Assembly: GCA_016933335.1 (NCBI GenBank)
Contig: JAFGBD010000047.1
Location: forward strand, 1-64,000
DNA: 64,000 bases
Direction: 5' to 3'
Source: Bacteroidales bacterium
Lineage (GTDB): Bacteria; Bacteroidota; Bacteroidia; Bacteroidales; UBA10428
Below the pieces are notes generated by a model, which worked only from the letters and a program-made list of their open reading frames with translations, did not search any database and was not told the origin of the DNA. Positions 21,562 through 31,885 of the stretch are shown here, piece after piece. Every line of letters starts with the position of its first letter. Positions within the stretch are counted from its first letter, which is position 1. The position numbers and the translations under genes are program-made.

Positions 21562-21592
21562 ACCGGGATTGCCTGCAAGAACCAATCCCGGT
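21562..21592. terminator. Hairpin between fecR and susC (terminator or attenuator)
   Basis: Perfect 10-bp stem accgggattg / caatcccggt flanked by A-rich sequence. Confidence 0.5.
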
Positions 21593-21683
21593 ATTAAGAA
21601 AAATCATTAATTCATTTAAGTACAAATAACTATTGCTCTTCGAACAGCATTTGTACATTAATTTAAATTAACCCAACAAAATT

Positions 21684-24600
21684 ATGAAAAAAAAACTAAC
21701 ATTTCTTTGGTTCTACCAAAAACTAACTTTACGTATGAAACTAACAATCTTAACCCTAGGTTTTTGTGTATTTCAGGTTTCAGCCATTGTTTCATCTAAC
21801 GGACAAAGCTTTAACCTGAGTGTAAAAGACCAGACCGTAAAAGGTGTATTCAAGGTCATTGAGGATCAGACCAATTATCGCTTCTTTTTTAACGATGTTT
21901 ACTCAGACCTTAATAAAAATGTCACATTAGATGTGAATGATAAAACCATACAGCAGGTTATGGACGAATTGTTAAGTGATTCAAGAATATCCTATAAAAT
22001 CTTTGATGACAATTTGATAGTGATTGCACCGAAGGTTGAATTGCAGCAAATTTTAGTCAAAGGTGTAATTACCGATGCAAACACCGGAGAAGTTCTTCCG
22101 GGTGTAAATATTATTATTGAAGGTACTTCCACGGGTGTTGTTTCGGATATGGACGGCCAGTATTCAATTGAAGTACCCGGGCCCGATGCTGTTCTGGCTT
22201 TCTCTTTTGTTGGCTATCTTGCTGAAACGGTTAATGTAAACGGACAGACGGTCATTGATGTGGCAATGACACCTGAAATTCAGGCGCTTGATGAAGTGGT
22301 TGTAATCGGATACGGTACCCAGCGACGCAGAGATGTGACAGGTTCGATCGCCTCGATGAGCAGCGAAGGAATCCGTGAAAATGCCTCGTCTAATCTTTCG
22401 CAGTCATTGCAGGGACGGATTGCCGGTGTGGAAATGACACAAACATCCACCCGCCCGGGAGCCAATATGCAAATCCGTATTCGTGGTTCGCGTTCACTTA
22501 CCGCAAGCAACGATCCGCTCATAGTATTGGATGGTATTCCGTTTGCCGGCTCACTTAATGATATTAATCCCAACGACATCAGGACCGTGGATATTCTGAA
22601 AGACGCTTCAGCAACGGCAATTTATGGTTCACGCGGGGCTAACGGTGTAATTTTAATAACAACATTTAAAGGTGAATTATCAGCTTCGTCAAAACCTGTG
22701 GTAAATTATAATGGCTATTATGGAGTAAAAAATCTGATGAACAGGTACCCGATGATGGATGCGGGAGAATTTATTACCTGGCGCAGAGAAGCCATCAAAA
22801 ATGGTGCGAGTTGGGCATATGGTGCAGATGAAGATTCAACACTGAATACCGACTGGCAGGACCTGATGTTTGAGAAAGGTAAAATAATCAGCCAGGATCT
22901 TAGTATTTCGGGTGCGACAAACGGTGGTGGTTACAGTTTTAGTGCAGGATATTATGATGAAACCACTGTATTGCCAGGGGAGGGATATGAAAGATATTCG
23001 CTGAGGGGAAGTTTTGACCAGAAAATTGGGGATCGTATAAAATTAGGGATTAGTTCTATTAATTCCTTTGGAACCATAGAGGGTGAAGAAAGCAATCCGC
23101 TGGGAACAATTCTTTCTCTTACGCCCATTACAGATCCGTACAATGAAGACGGCTCAATAAAAACAGAGCCAATGTACATTAACAATATGGATACCTATTA
23201 CAATCCTTTAATGATTGGCAGCCTCGGGGACAGATGGATAGATGAACGTAAAACCATTTCTTCATACAATACAATATACGGTGAAGTTGAGATAGTTAAC
23301 GGCCTGAAATACCACATCAATATGGGACTTAATTACCGTCAGAGTAATTATGGTAAGTTCCGTGGGGAAAAAACACCTTACAACGGAGACGAAAGATCAT
23401 ATGCATCAATTGAAAATGGACTTACAAAAAACTGGGTAGTGGAGAATCTTTTGTACTACGACAAAACCTTTGCCCAGAAACACAAAGTAGGATTAGTGGC
23501 GATGTTTTCGGCCGAACAAACAGAATACAATGTTTCAAGGATTGATGCCGAAAATGTTACAGCTGATTACCTTCAGTATTTTAACTTCGGATTGCTGAGC
23601 GATGACGGTAAAATTATCGTTGATCCGGAAGAACAGGATTATTATAAGAGAGGATTGATTTCTAAAATGTTCCGTGCCACTTATACCTTTGATAACAAGT
23701 ATCTTTTGACTGCTACCATTCGAAGTGACAAAGCATCAGTTTTGGCTTCGGGTCGTAAAGAGCATACATACCCTGCTGTATCTCTGGGGTGGAATGCAAC
23801 AAATGAAGAATTCATGAAATCCATAAGCTGGCTCAACTATTTGAAACTAAGGGTGGGTTACGGACAAACTTCCAATCAGGCTATCGATCCATATCAGACA
23901 CTTGGTGCACTGGCCACAAATTATTACAACTTTGGCAACACCAATGTAAGCGGTTATTATGTTGCCCAATCGCCAAATAAAAACCTGGGCTGGGAATATT
24001 CCACTACCTGGAATTACGGTTTAGACTTCAGCCTGATCAACAACCGCCTGTTCGGTACATTCGAATATTATACCCAGAAAACGGAAGATGTACTTGTAGC
24101 TCAAAGCCTTCCCAGAACATCAGGTGTTACTGAAGCTTTTATGACGAATATAGGTGAAACCGAAAATAAAGGTTTTGAACTATCGCTGAATGCTTCAATT
24201 GTAAAGGACTATAGCGGTTTATCCTGGGATCTCGGATTTAATTTTTATGCAAACAGAAATAAAATTGTTGCACTTGCAAGCGGACAGGAATACGACAAAG
24301 GTAATGGCTGGTTTGTAGGACATCCTATTGACGTAATTTATGACTACAAAAAAACAGGCATCTGGCAGCTCGGTGAAGAAGCTGAAGTATTGCAATATGA
24401 AGGTAGTACCGGACAGGTAGGTATGATTAAAGTGGAATATACCGGCGACTTTAATCCGGACGGTACCCCGACAAGATTAATCGGACCGGGTACGACACTT
24501 GAAGATGACGACCGCCAGATTTTAGGCTCAATAGAACCGGACTTCCAGGGAGGTTTCAGTACAACTGTGGGTTATAAAGGATTGGACCTGTCAGTCTTAG

Positions 24601-25100
24601 GTTATTTCAGGAGCGGCGGAATACTGGTAAGTGCCATTCACTCGCCGACAAGTTATCTGAACATGAACAACGGACGCAGGGGGCAACTGGAGATAGACTA
24701 CTGGACACCGGATAATCCTACAAATGCTTATCCTAAACCCTATGGACCAGAAGTTACGAATCATCCGAAATACGGAAGCACATTGGCTTATTTTGACGCC
24801 AATTATATAAAAATTTCAAACATTACATTGGCATATAATTTCAAAGTGGAGTGGCTGGAAAAAATAAGTCTGGATAAGCTGAGATTATATGTTACCGCGC
24901 AAAATCCATTTGTTTTTGCATCGGATTATTATTCTGAAACCGGATTGGATCCACAACCTAATTCAGCCAATGATGATATACACTTTCAAACTGTGGCACC
25001 CAGCGATAACAACGGTGTTGTAAAAGATCGTGTATATGTTGTGGGTTTCAACACACCTGCAACCCGCAATTTCCTGTTCGGAATAAACGTAACATTTTAA
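21684..25100 (+). CDS. SusC/RagA family TonB-linked outer membrane protein with N-terminal STN domain
   Basis: 1138 aa; STN region 'LSVKDQTVKGVFKVIEDQTNYRFFFND', CarbopepD_reg 'VKGVITDANTGEVLPGVNIIIEGTSTG', plug 'VDILKDASATAIYGSRGANGVILITT'. Confidence 0.94.
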   Translation: MKKKLTFLWFYQKLTLRMKLTILTLGFCVFQVSAIVSSNGQSFNLSVKDQTVKGVFKVIEDQTNYRFFFNDVYSDLNKNVTLDVNDKTIQQVMDELLSDSRISYKIFDDNLIVIAPKVELQQILVKGVITDANTGEVLPGVNIIIEGTSTGVVSDMDGQYSIEVPGPDAVLAFSFVGYLAETVNVNGQTVIDVAMTPEIQALDEVVVIGYGTQRRRDVTGSIASMSSEGIRENASSNLSQSLQGRIAGVEMTQTSTRPGANMQIRIRGSRSLTASNDPLIVLDGIPFAGSLNDINPNDIRTVDILKDASATAIYGSRGANGVILITTFKGELSASSKPVVNYNGYYGVKNLMNRYPMMDAGEFITWRREAIKNGASWAYGADEDSTLNTDWQDLMFEKGKIISQDLSISGATNGGGYSFSAGYYDETTVLPGEGYERYSLRGSFDQKIGDRIKLGISSINSFGTIEGEESNPLGTILSLTPITDPYNEDGSIKTEPMYINNMDTYYNPLMIGSLGDRWIDERKTISSYNTIYGEVEIVNGLKYHINMGLNYRQSNYGKFRGEKTPYNGDERSYASIENGLTKNWVVENLLYYDKTFAQKHKVGLVAMFSAEQTEYNVSRIDAENVTADYLQYFNFGLLSDDGKIIVDPEEQDYYKRGLISKMFRATYTFDNKYLLTATIRSDKASVLASGRKEHTYPAVSLGWNATNEEFMKSISWLNYLKLRVGYGQTSNQAIDPYQTLGALATNYYNFGNTNVSGYYVAQSPNKNLGWEYSTTWNYGLDFSLINNRLFGTFEYYTQKTEDVLVAQSLPRTSGVTEAFMTNIGETENKGFELSLNASIVKDYSGLSWDLGFNFYANRNKIVALASGQEYDKGNGWFVGHPIDVIYDYKKTGIWQLGEEAEVLQYEGSTGQVGMIKVEYTGDFNPDGTPTRLIGPGTTLEDDDRQILGSIEPDFQGGFSTTVGYKGLDLSVLGYFRSGGILVSAIHSPTSYLNMNNGRRGQLEIDYWTPDNPTNAYPKPYGPEVTNHPKYGSTLAYFDANYIKISNITLAYNFKVEWLEKISLDKLRLYVTAQNPFVFASDYYSETGLDPQPNSANDDIHFQTVAPSDNNGVVKDRVYVVGFNTPATRNFLFGINVTF

Positions 25101-25122
25101 TTAACTGTAAAAAAAAGTAATT

Positions 25123-26970
25123 ATGAAAAATATATTATTTTCAATATTTGTGGCAGCGGGATTGTTTCTTATACCTGCATGCTCAGATATTTTGGATGAG
25201 CAACCCCGCTCACTTATGACTCCTGAGTTCTTCTCTACAGAACAGGGTATCGAATCAGGGCTTACATCCGTGTATTCGCAATTGCGTTGGATATACGGTC
25301 CTGTGGGTATGATGTATTTGGCTGTTGGCGGCACCGATGAAGCTACTTACGGCGACAACAGAGACGGCTACGCTTTAGATCTGGATGTATACAATATTAC
25401 ATCAGGTAACAGTGGTTTGCGTTTCCTCTGGGAAAATACTTTTCCCGCCATCAATACCTGCAACGGAATTATCGAGAAGGGTACCGAGGCAGGTGTGGAA
25501 GCTTCACTTATTGCAGAAGCGAATTTTTTCCGTGCGTTTAATTATTTCCTGCTGGTTACCACCTTCGGTGATGTACCGCTCGATTTAGGCTCAGGCGAAT
25601 TGAAATTTAACACCACACCATCGCGCTATTCTACACGTGATAGAGTGGAGGATGTTTATACAAAAAGTATTTTACCTGATTTACAGACAGCAGCAGATGA
25701 ACTTCCTGCCGCACCGCGAATAACCAGTGCAACCAACAAAATTGCTGCGCAACATTTTTTGGCAAAAGCCTATCTTACTTACGGCTGGTGGCTGGAAAGC
25801 AACAGCAAAACCGATCCGGACGGAAGAACACCTGCGCAATATTATCAGTTGGCATATGATGTGGCAATGGAAATAATTCAGAATCCTGAGCCGTTTGGCC
25901 TGCAACCTACGTTCAGGGATGTGAATGTTGCAACCAACGATTACAACAGCGAGATTTTGCTTTGTGCTGACCATACGGCAAGCAGCTATCTATACGACGA
26001 AAGTACCGCGAACAGTTGGGGGGCCAATGCCAGCAATAACTTAAAATCCAACCGTTCCAGTTTTGCGATGAATATGGACTTTGAGCTGTCAGTAAACGGA
26101 AATAAGTTTATTTATCGTCAGGCGGTGCAGGATGTAGGACGTCCCTGGAGGTTGCTAACCCCGACTCACGAGGTATTTACCAATACATTTCCTGTAGCTG
26201 ACAGGGCAATAGATACACGCTTCGATGGAACTTTCGTTACGGTTTACCGTGCAAATTACCAGGGAAGAACCAATTATGACGGTACAGTGCTTAAGGGAAT
26301 GAATGATATAGATATTGTCAATGGCGATACTGTTTTCTATTTCCCGCCTACGGATGCCGATACAGCCATTTTACAAAAAGAAGCTGCAGGTAAATTTGGA
26401 TATTATGCGGATAAGGCTTATGGTGTCTGGACACCGTCGATGATCACAAGACATAATTATCCTTCTGTCTGGAAATTCGGGCCTAACAGGACCGATAAGA
26501 CACCTGATGGTCCTGTTAAAAACGATGCTTCCACACGCCCTTTCCCGATTGCCAAACTTTCGGAAACATACCTGATAGCAGCAGAAGCTGCCGTGAAAGG
26601 CGCTACCACCCAGGCGAATTACACAGCAAGAGATCTGGTAAATATAATCCGGGAGAGAGCAGGTATGCCTGATCATGGTGCTGAAATGGTAGCTGCAACT
26701 CCTGCCACCATTGATATAGACTATATCCTGATGGAACGTTCTCGTGAACTTTATGCCGAGAACCTTCGCTGGTACGACCTTACGCGTACCGGCAAACTTG
26801 AGGAGTATGCAGGATCATACACTATGTGCGAAACAAACACTTTTAATGCAGTAACACGTACCCGACCGATTGAGCCAAAGCATTATCTTCGTCCTATTCC
26901 GGCAAGCCAGTTCGACAATATGGATAATACCGACGCTGAAAAAGAAGCTTATCAAAACCCCGGATACTAA
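25123..26970 (+). CDS. RagB/SusD family nutrient uptake outer membrane lipoprotein
   Basis: 615 aa; lipobox 'FLIPACSDILDEQPRS'; 'LMERSRELYAENLRWYDLTRTGKL'. Confidence 0.93.
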   Translation: MKNILFSIFVAAGLFLIPACSDILDEQPRSLMTPEFFSTEQGIESGLTSVYSQLRWIYGPVGMMYLAVGGTDEATYGDNRDGYALDLDVYNITSGNSGLRFLWENTFPAINTCNGIIEKGTEAGVEASLIAEANFFRAFNYFLLVTTFGDVPLDLGSGELKFNTTPSRYSTRDRVEDVYTKSILPDLQTAADELPAAPRITSATNKIAAQHFLAKAYLTYGWWLESNSKTDPDGRTPAQYYQLAYDVAMEIIQNPEPFGLQPTFRDVNVATNDYNSEILLCADHTASSYLYDESTANSWGANASNNLKSNRSSFAMNMDFELSVNGNKFIYRQAVQDVGRPWRLLTPTHEVFTNTFPVADRAIDTRFDGTFVTVYRANYQGRTNYDGTVLKGMNDIDIVNGDTVFYFPPTDADTAILQKEAAGKFGYYADKAYGVWTPSMITRHNYPSVWKFGPNRTDKTPDGPVKNDASTRPFPIAKLSETYLIAAEAAVKGATTQANYTARDLVNIIRERAGMPDHGAEMVAATPATIDIDYILMERSRELYAENLRWYDLTRTGKLEEYAGSYTMCETNTFNAVTRTRPIEPKHYLRPIPASQFDNMDNTDAEKEAYQNPGY

Positions 26971-27060
26971 TATTGGAGCTGCGTCTGGCTTAAAACGTCT
27001 TTGGATTTATAAATAGTTTTTCAGGAGCTATTAGGTTATAGGTTAGTTTGGTAACAAATA

Positions 27061-27098
27061 TCCCTGTCCGGATTCAGATCCGGGCAGGGTATTTTTTC
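27061..27098 (+). terminator. Intrinsic terminator after the sigma/FecR/SusCD block
   Basis: ccctgtccgga...tccgggcaggg hairpin followed by tatttttt. Confidence 0.75.
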
Positions 27099-27310
27099 TG
27101 ATATAAATAAAAAAGCCAGATAAAGTTTTGACCGGCTGATTTCAGATATGTCTTATCAGTCAATTCATTTCTTTAATCTCACCTTAATAATCAAACAATA
27201 CCTGAAATAGGATTTTCCGGTTATTAAAATGCCTGTTTTGATAAAAATGCTGTATTTTGCATAACTGAAGAAAGAAACTTGAAGCCCATAAAAATTAAAA
27301 GCAAGTACTT

Positions 27311-30085
27311 ATGCATATACTGAATTACAAATTTTGTAGCCTCGATAATATAAGAAAGGCACTTTTGTCTTTTGGTTACCTGATACTTGTTGTCTGTATA
27401 CCAGCCCTTGCCCAGGAACCTGATACAAATATCAGCAGTATGATACGGGAGCGTATTTCAATAAACAAAGGATGGCGTTTCTATAAATACGATTCGTTGG
27501 CCTTAGCGGATGATTTAATATATGATGTCCGTCCTGTGGTGAACGGCCATAGGGATGATAAAGCAGCTGATACCAAACCGACAGAGGCTGTAAAAACAGG
27601 ATCAGCAAAGGAAGTGCTTAAACCCTGGATTTTGCCTTCCGGCAATTATTTCATAAAAAATTTGGTCAATTGCCATATGCGGCCCGAAGGTAATCCCGGC
27701 AGCGATTTTCCTTTTGTTCAGAACGATTTCGACGACAGTTCATGGGAGACAATTGATCTGCCGCATGACTGGGCGATAAACGGACCTTTCCAGCAGGGCT
27801 GGGATACTGAAGTCGGCGGGGGTATGGGTCGTTTGCCGAGCCCAGGTGTGGCCTGGTACCGTAAGAAACTGGAGATTCCGGCGGCGGATGAAGGAAAATC
27901 TGTCTTTCTTGATGTCGACGGGGCAATGTCATATGCCATGGTGTGGTTAAACGGCCGCCTTGTTGGCGGATGGCCTTACGGTTATGCATCATGGCGCTTG
28001 GATCTAACACCATACTTGGTAACCGGTAGTGTCAATCAGCTGGCGATCCGCCTGGACAATCCGCCCTCTTCGTCACGCTGGTATCCCGGCGGCGGGCTCT
28101 ATCGCAATGTCTGGCTTACCAAAACCAGTCCGGTTCATGTGGGACAATGGGGTACATTTATCACAACAAGCAATATTTCCGGATCATCTGCCACCGTCAG
28201 TCTGGAAGTAACCATTGACAACGATTCATGGAATGACGCTCTTGTCAGAACCGTCACACAAATATTCGCCCTGGATGCGGATGGGAATAAGACCGGAAGT
28301 GCCGTTGCCGGTTTCGATCCCATTGCAACGCTTGTCAGAGCAGGTGAGAGTGCCAGGGTCAGGGATTCAGTAATTATTAGAAATCCCGGACTGTGGGGAC
28401 CGCCTCTGGCAAAGGTTCCTAGCCGATATGTAGCTGTAACCACCTTATGGAAGAATGATGAGGCTGCCGATCAATATGAAACACGATTCGGCATCCGCTC
28501 ACTGCGTTTTGATCCGGACTCGGGTATCTTCGTCAATGGTGAAAGGATCCGGATAAAAGGCGTAAACCAGCATCATGATCTTGGTGCACTTGGCGCCGCA
28601 TTCAATGTCCGGGCCGCCGAACGCCAGCTGGAGATATTGCGTGAGATGGGCTGCAATGCCATCCGGATGGCACACAATCCACCGGCACCCGAATTGCTCG
28701 AGTTAACTGACCGCATGGGGTTTCTTGTAATTGACGAAATATTCGATGTCTGGGAAAGAAAAAAAACGCCGCTGGATTTTCATCTGGTTTTCCCGGACTG
28801 GCATGAGCAGGATCTGCGTGCCTTAATACGCAGGGACAGGAACTGTCCATCTGTGATCATGTGGAGTTTTGGCAATGAAGTTGGCGAGCAATATACAGGT
28901 GAGGAAGGAACGATCCTGGCAAAGCGGCTTCACGATATTGTGAAAGAGGAAGATCCAACCCGTCCGACAACCAGCGCCATGAACTGGGCTAAACCAGACA
29001 TGCCCATGCCCGGGGCAATGGATGTGATCAGCCTCAATTATCAGGGAGAAGGGATCAGGTATGATACGGCATATTCAGATCTGAGAGGAATCCGAACCTC
29101 TCCCCAGTATCCTGCCTTTCATGAAAAATTTCCCGGCAAGGTTATTATAAGCAGTGAAACCGCTTCTGCCCTCAGCTCCCGTGGGACATACCTTTTCCCT
29201 GTATTTAAAGGAATCAGCGCACCTGTAAAGGATGGATCAGGTGGTGATCCGAAAAATCAATATGTAAGCGCCTATGAATTATATACTTCACCTTTCGGCT
29301 CCTCGGCCGACAAAGTATTCGCATCACTGGACAGGCACACTTATGTAGCCGGTGAATTTGTCTGGACCGGCTGGGATTACCTTGGAGAACCGACTCCATA
29401 CTATTCGTCACGAAGTTCGTATTCCGGAATTGTTGACCTTGCCGGATTCAAAAAAGACCGGTTTTACTTGTATCAGTCACGCTGGCGCCCGGAACTGCCT
29501 GTGGCACATATATTACCCCACTGGAACTGGCCGGAACGTACCGGTGAGGTCACGCCCGTACATGTCTTCACATCAGGTGACGAGGCAGAGCTGTTCATCA
29601 ATGGCAGGTCGCTTGGCCGGAAGAAAAAAGGACAGTATGAATACCGCCTCCGTTGGGACAGCGTGAAATATGAACCGGGGGCCTTAAAAATTGTGGCATA
29701 TAAAAAGGGAAAGAAATGGGCTGAGAATATTGTTGAAACCACCGGCGGACCTGAAAAACTGGAGGCTGAAACAGACCGCAGAACCATACATGCCGACGGG
29801 AAAGACCTGGCTTTCATTACGGTGCGGGTAACTGACAGTAAAGGACGCATTGTACCGCGTGCCGGTAACCCGATCGAATTCAGCATTGAGGGTCCCGGCG
29901 AGATTGTGGCAACAGATAACGGTGATCCTACGGATATGGTGCCCTTCCCTTCAAACAGGCGCAAAGCATTCAACGGCCTGGCACTGGTTATTATCCGGCC
30001 TGTTGCAGGGAATACAGGTATAATAACAGTTAAAGCAAAATCCCCCGGGCTAAAGGATGCTTTGGTGGAGGTTAGAAGCGAATGA
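27311..30085 (+). CDS. Glycoside hydrolase family 2 (beta-galactosidase-like), with DUF4982-like C-terminal region
   Basis: 924 aa; 'WYRKKLEIP', 'GVNQHHDLGALG', 'MWSFGNEVGEQ' acid/base region, 'ISSETASALSSRG' nucleophile region. Confidence 0.9.
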   Translation: MHILNYKFCSLDNIRKALLSFGYLILVVCIPALAQEPDTNISSMIRERISINKGWRFYKYDSLALADDLIYDVRPVVNGHRDDKAADTKPTEAVKTGSAKEVLKPWILPSGNYFIKNLVNCHMRPEGNPGSDFPFVQNDFDDSSWETIDLPHDWAINGPFQQGWDTEVGGGMGRLPSPGVAWYRKKLEIPAADEGKSVFLDVDGAMSYAMVWLNGRLVGGWPYGYASWRLDLTPYLVTGSVNQLAIRLDNPPSSSRWYPGGGLYRNVWLTKTSPVHVGQWGTFITTSNISGSSATVSLEVTIDNDSWNDALVRTVTQIFALDADGNKTGSAVAGFDPIATLVRAGESARVRDSVIIRNPGLWGPPLAKVPSRYVAVTTLWKNDEAADQYETRFGIRSLRFDPDSGIFVNGERIRIKGVNQHHDLGALGAAFNVRAAERQLEILREMGCNAIRMAHNPPAPELLELTDRMGFLVIDEIFDVWERKKTPLDFHLVFPDWHEQDLRALIRRDRNCPSVIMWSFGNEVGEQYTGEEGTILAKRLHDIVKEEDPTRPTTSAMNWAKPDMPMPGAMDVISLNYQGEGIRYDTAYSDLRGIRTSPQYPAFHEKFPGKVIISSETASALSSRGTYLFPVFKGISAPVKDGSGGDPKNQYVSAYELYTSPFGSSADKVFASLDRHTYVAGEFVWTGWDYLGEPTPYYSSRSSYSGIVDLAGFKKDRFYLYQSRWRPELPVAHILPHWNWPERTGEVTPVHVFTSGDEAELFINGRSLGRKKKGQYEYRLRWDSVKYEPGALKIVAYKKGKKWAENIVETTGGPEKLEAETDRRTIHADGKDLAFITVRVTDSKGRIVPRAGNPIEFSIEGPGEIVATDNGDPTDMVPFPSNRRKAFNGLALVIIRPVAGNTGIITVKAKSPGLKDALVEVRSE

Positions 30086-30142
30086 ATGCCACCAGGGTGG
30101 TAAATACATGCTTTTTGTGAGCCTGGAGGAACTGTTTAATAT

Positions 30143-31840
30143 TTATAAGTACCCGTCATTTTGCTCCAGTACAGCACCTGTATTTGCATCAATGGCTGAC
30201 TGCGGAACAGGCCAGAACTGATTGTGATCCTCGACGGTCTCCCTAGAGACCGGATCCGGATCGTATAACCGTACACGTTCCACCAGTTTGCCCATCCTGA
30301 TAAGCGTGCGCGTGCGTGGCTCTTCTGTCATTAATTCACGGGCACGCTCATCGAGGATATATTCTATCGTTACTTCCCCGGCCGTTACTGCCGGTGCATT
30401 TGCCCTGGCACGGACAACATTAATATCTGCAGCAGCACTATCTTTCACGCCTTTTTTTAAATAAGCTTCTGCGCGAAGTAAATAGGTTTCGGCCAGTCGG
30501 ATTACATACACATCTTTTCTGGTCCGGCCTTTATAATCTCCATCTCCACCCTGGAAAAGCGGCCCTTCCACTTTTAATGAATAGGCATATACCCTTCTTG
30601 AGGTATCTTTTTCGCTCTGCGCGTATGAATTGTCCCATTCAAGGCCATAATATTGCGATTCAGGGTTGTTGAAATAAAATTCCCTTCGCATGTTGTAACG
30701 GGAATTACGCATGTCAGCCCAGTCATTTTGCCAGATATCGTATAAGGCGTAATTTGACGGGCGCACAAAGCCGGCTCCCCGTCCCATGGTATCTGTTCCC
30801 GGTATTGAAGGATCGTATATCCAGCCATACTTTCCGTCAGGACCTCTGAAATTGACTAAAAATGGTGCAAAACCCCTGACAAGATTATTTCCCCTGCCAT
30901 ACGAACCTATACCACCTTCAATAAACTCTTCAATCTGCCAGACCAGGATAGATTCCATATTGCCTGAGGACCTGTTAAAATTTCCATCTTTAAATAAATC
31001 TGAGAACGGATCGCCAGGTTGGCGGCTAAAATTCCCGAAACGCTCTGTCATAAGGTGGTACAAACCGGAATTAATAAGATTGCTTGCACTTGCAATGGCT
31101 GCATCGTATTCACCCAGGCTGATGCAAACTTCGGTTAATAAGTGCTGGGCTGCTGCTTTTACTGCCCGTCCCTCTTTACTTTCATCAACAGTCTCCGGTA
31201 ACCACTGCGAGGCAAACTCAAGGTCTGCTTTGGCCAGTTCATATACTTCACTTCGGGGTGCTCTTTGAAAATCGAATTTTGGAGCCGGCAATGGTTCTTC
31301 AATAATGATAGCGTCACCAAATAAGTTTGCCAGTATATTATATGTCCATGCCCTGAAGAATTTACCCTCGGCGATAATTGCATTTTTTTCGGCTTCGTTT
31401 TCCCATATACCTGAATTTTCGGGTTTTTGTGCAAATTTGATGATATTGTTAGCCATCGGAATCATTTTAACGTACGCCCATTCCCAGTATTTTTCAGCGA
31501 AATCGGATTCCGGGGTATAATCCAGTCTCCAGTCATCGCGTTGCGGTTTTTCTTCCGGATCCACGAAATTATACATATCGGTACAGGTAAACTGCGTCCA
31601 GTATGTTCTGTCATCTATCTGCCATTCATCACGGAACTGGTAGATCAGTCCGGACAGATACATTTCAAAACCGGCTTTTGAGTTTAACACACTGGCGTCT
31701 GTCAGTTCCGATTTAGATACCTGGTTGAGCAATTCTTCATCATTACATGAATACAATCCGGAAAGGATAAATATCACCAGTGACATTAACAACCATTTCA
31801 TTATTTTTTTATAATATGAAGTTATTCTTAAGGTTTTCAT
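30143..31840 (-). CDS. RagB/SusD family nutrient uptake outer membrane lipoprotein
   Basis: 565 aa; lipobox 'LSGLYSCNDEELLNQV'; 'LDERARELMTEEPRTRTLIRMGKL'. Confidence 0.92.
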   Translation of the reverse strand: MKTLRITSYYKKIMKWLLMSLVIFILSGLYSCNDEELLNQVSKSELTDASVLNSKAGFEMYLSGLIYQFRDEWQIDDRTYWTQFTCTDMYNFVDPEEKPQRDDWRLDYTPESDFAEKYWEWAYVKMIPMANNIIKFAQKPENSGIWENEAEKNAIIAEGKFFRAWTYNILANLFGDAIIIEEPLPAPKFDFQRAPRSEVYELAKADLEFASQWLPETVDESKEGRAVKAAAQHLLTEVCISLGEYDAAIASASNLINSGLYHLMTERFGNFSRQPGDPFSDLFKDGNFNRSSGNMESILVWQIEEFIEGGIGSYGRGNNLVRGFAPFLVNFRGPDGKYGWIYDPSIPGTDTMGRGAGFVRPSNYALYDIWQNDWADMRNSRYNMRREFYFNNPESQYYGLEWDNSYAQSEKDTSRRVYAYSLKVEGPLFQGGDGDYKGRTRKDVYVIRLAETYLLRAEAYLKKGVKDSAAADINVVRARANAPAVTAGEVTIEYILDERARELMTEEPRTRTLIRMGKLVERVRLYDPDPVSRETVEDHNQFWPVPQSAIDANTGAVLEQNDGYL

Positions 31841-31885
31841 GTTTTTTCTGTATTACATTAGAATTTGTTAAATTGAATTGATTTT

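Noticed and set aside
27666-29973. Long antisense ORFs opposite the GH2 gene (e.g. 28135..28443, 29473..29973)
   Set aside because: Shadow ORFs over a strongly conserved coding sequence; no recognisable domains or RBS context.
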